A stretch of 64,000 nucleotides of DNA from Aestuariibaculum lutulentum (GTDB lineage: Bacteria > Bacteroidota > Bacteroidia > Flavobacteriales > Flavobacteriaceae): positions 1,215,501-1,279,500 of the forward strand of contig NZ_CP136709.1 in assembly GCF_032926325.1 (NCBI RefSeq). Direction: 5' to 3'. Every line of letters begins with the position of its first letter. Within the stretch, counting starts at the first letter, position 1. The notes beneath the pieces were generated by a model. The model ran no database searches. It had not been told where the DNA came from and was given only the letters and a program-made list of their open reading frames with translations. The position numbers and the translations under genes are program-made. This document shows, in pieces, positions 63,951 to 64,000 of the stretch.

Positions 63951-64000
63951 AGATTTTTTTAAATTAATTAATAGCACACACTAATATACGAAAGGTTAAT

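Overview
The window is a low-GC stretch typical of a marine member of the Flavobacteriaceae (Bacteroidota). The supporting signs are flavobacterial -7 boxes (TAnnTTTG) in front of many genes, a giant secreted protein with the gliding-motility/type IX secretion C-terminal domain, a TonB-dependent receptor with an N-terminal carboxypeptidase-D-like regulatory domain, and signal peptides ending in AQ or SQ. Species cannot be told from the sequence alone.

Layout. (1) 1-1365: the 3' part of an SPFH/band-7 membrane protein gene and its terminator. (2) 1406-11277: a decayed island (island A). It starts at a 54-bp fragment of a tRNA-Asn 3' end and runs to an intact tRNA-Asn. It holds a type IX-secreted repeat adhesin, a lipoprotein, a probable haem-peroxidase fragment, a two-gene cassette, two dead tyrosine integrases (one is an otherwise full-length gene with a single amber codon) and a zinc-ribbon-repeat endonuclease. 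(3) 11159-41723: a 30-kb integrated element (element B) bounded by two perfect 119-bp direct repeats, each containing a complete tRNA-Asn(GUU). Its right arm carries an intact tyrosine integrase, a polymerase-A-like replication protein, a P4-type primase/SF3 helicase, an excisionase-like HTH protein, a Pol-beta-like nucleotidyltransferase, an XRE repressor, a RecA-like ATPase and a DUF3871-like protein. I see no capsid, terminase, relaxase or conjugation genes, so it resembles a phage satellite or non-conjugative replicating island. Its left arm (11443-29798) is a defence cargo: an HTH + amino-methyltransferase + C5-methyltransferase fusion divergent from a four-gene tandem McrB/McrC-type operon, an AbiH + nuclease-DUF2075 pair, a DUF6236 gene and a Cap4/STAND (Avs-like) protein. 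(4) 41645-end: ordinary chromosome with rseP, an SCO protein, two iron/manganese uptake loci (feoA-feoB plus a small Cys-rich protein; a split feoB with a DtxR-FeoA fusion regulator) around a second DtxR-type repressor and a TonB receptor, then yraN, a TlpA-like thioredoxin, mfd, a TerB-like protein, a DUF2202 lipoprotein, an EamA transporter, tex, an OmpA lipoprotein and a lipocalin.

The parts most worth a second look are: (a) the tandem McrBC-like operon with its fused dual methyltransferase, whose own N-terminal HTH may control the shared promoter through a 9-bp direct repeat; (b) three gene-cassette-like units (7523-7826 with 7060; 25349-26385; 26502-29798), each with short inverted repeats at its borders, two of them followed by a large imperfect attC-like hairpin, with no integron integrase in the window; (c) the small polymerase-A-like protein next to the integrase; and (d) a shared TTAG-n-CTAA-type operator in front of three metal-uptake transcription units.
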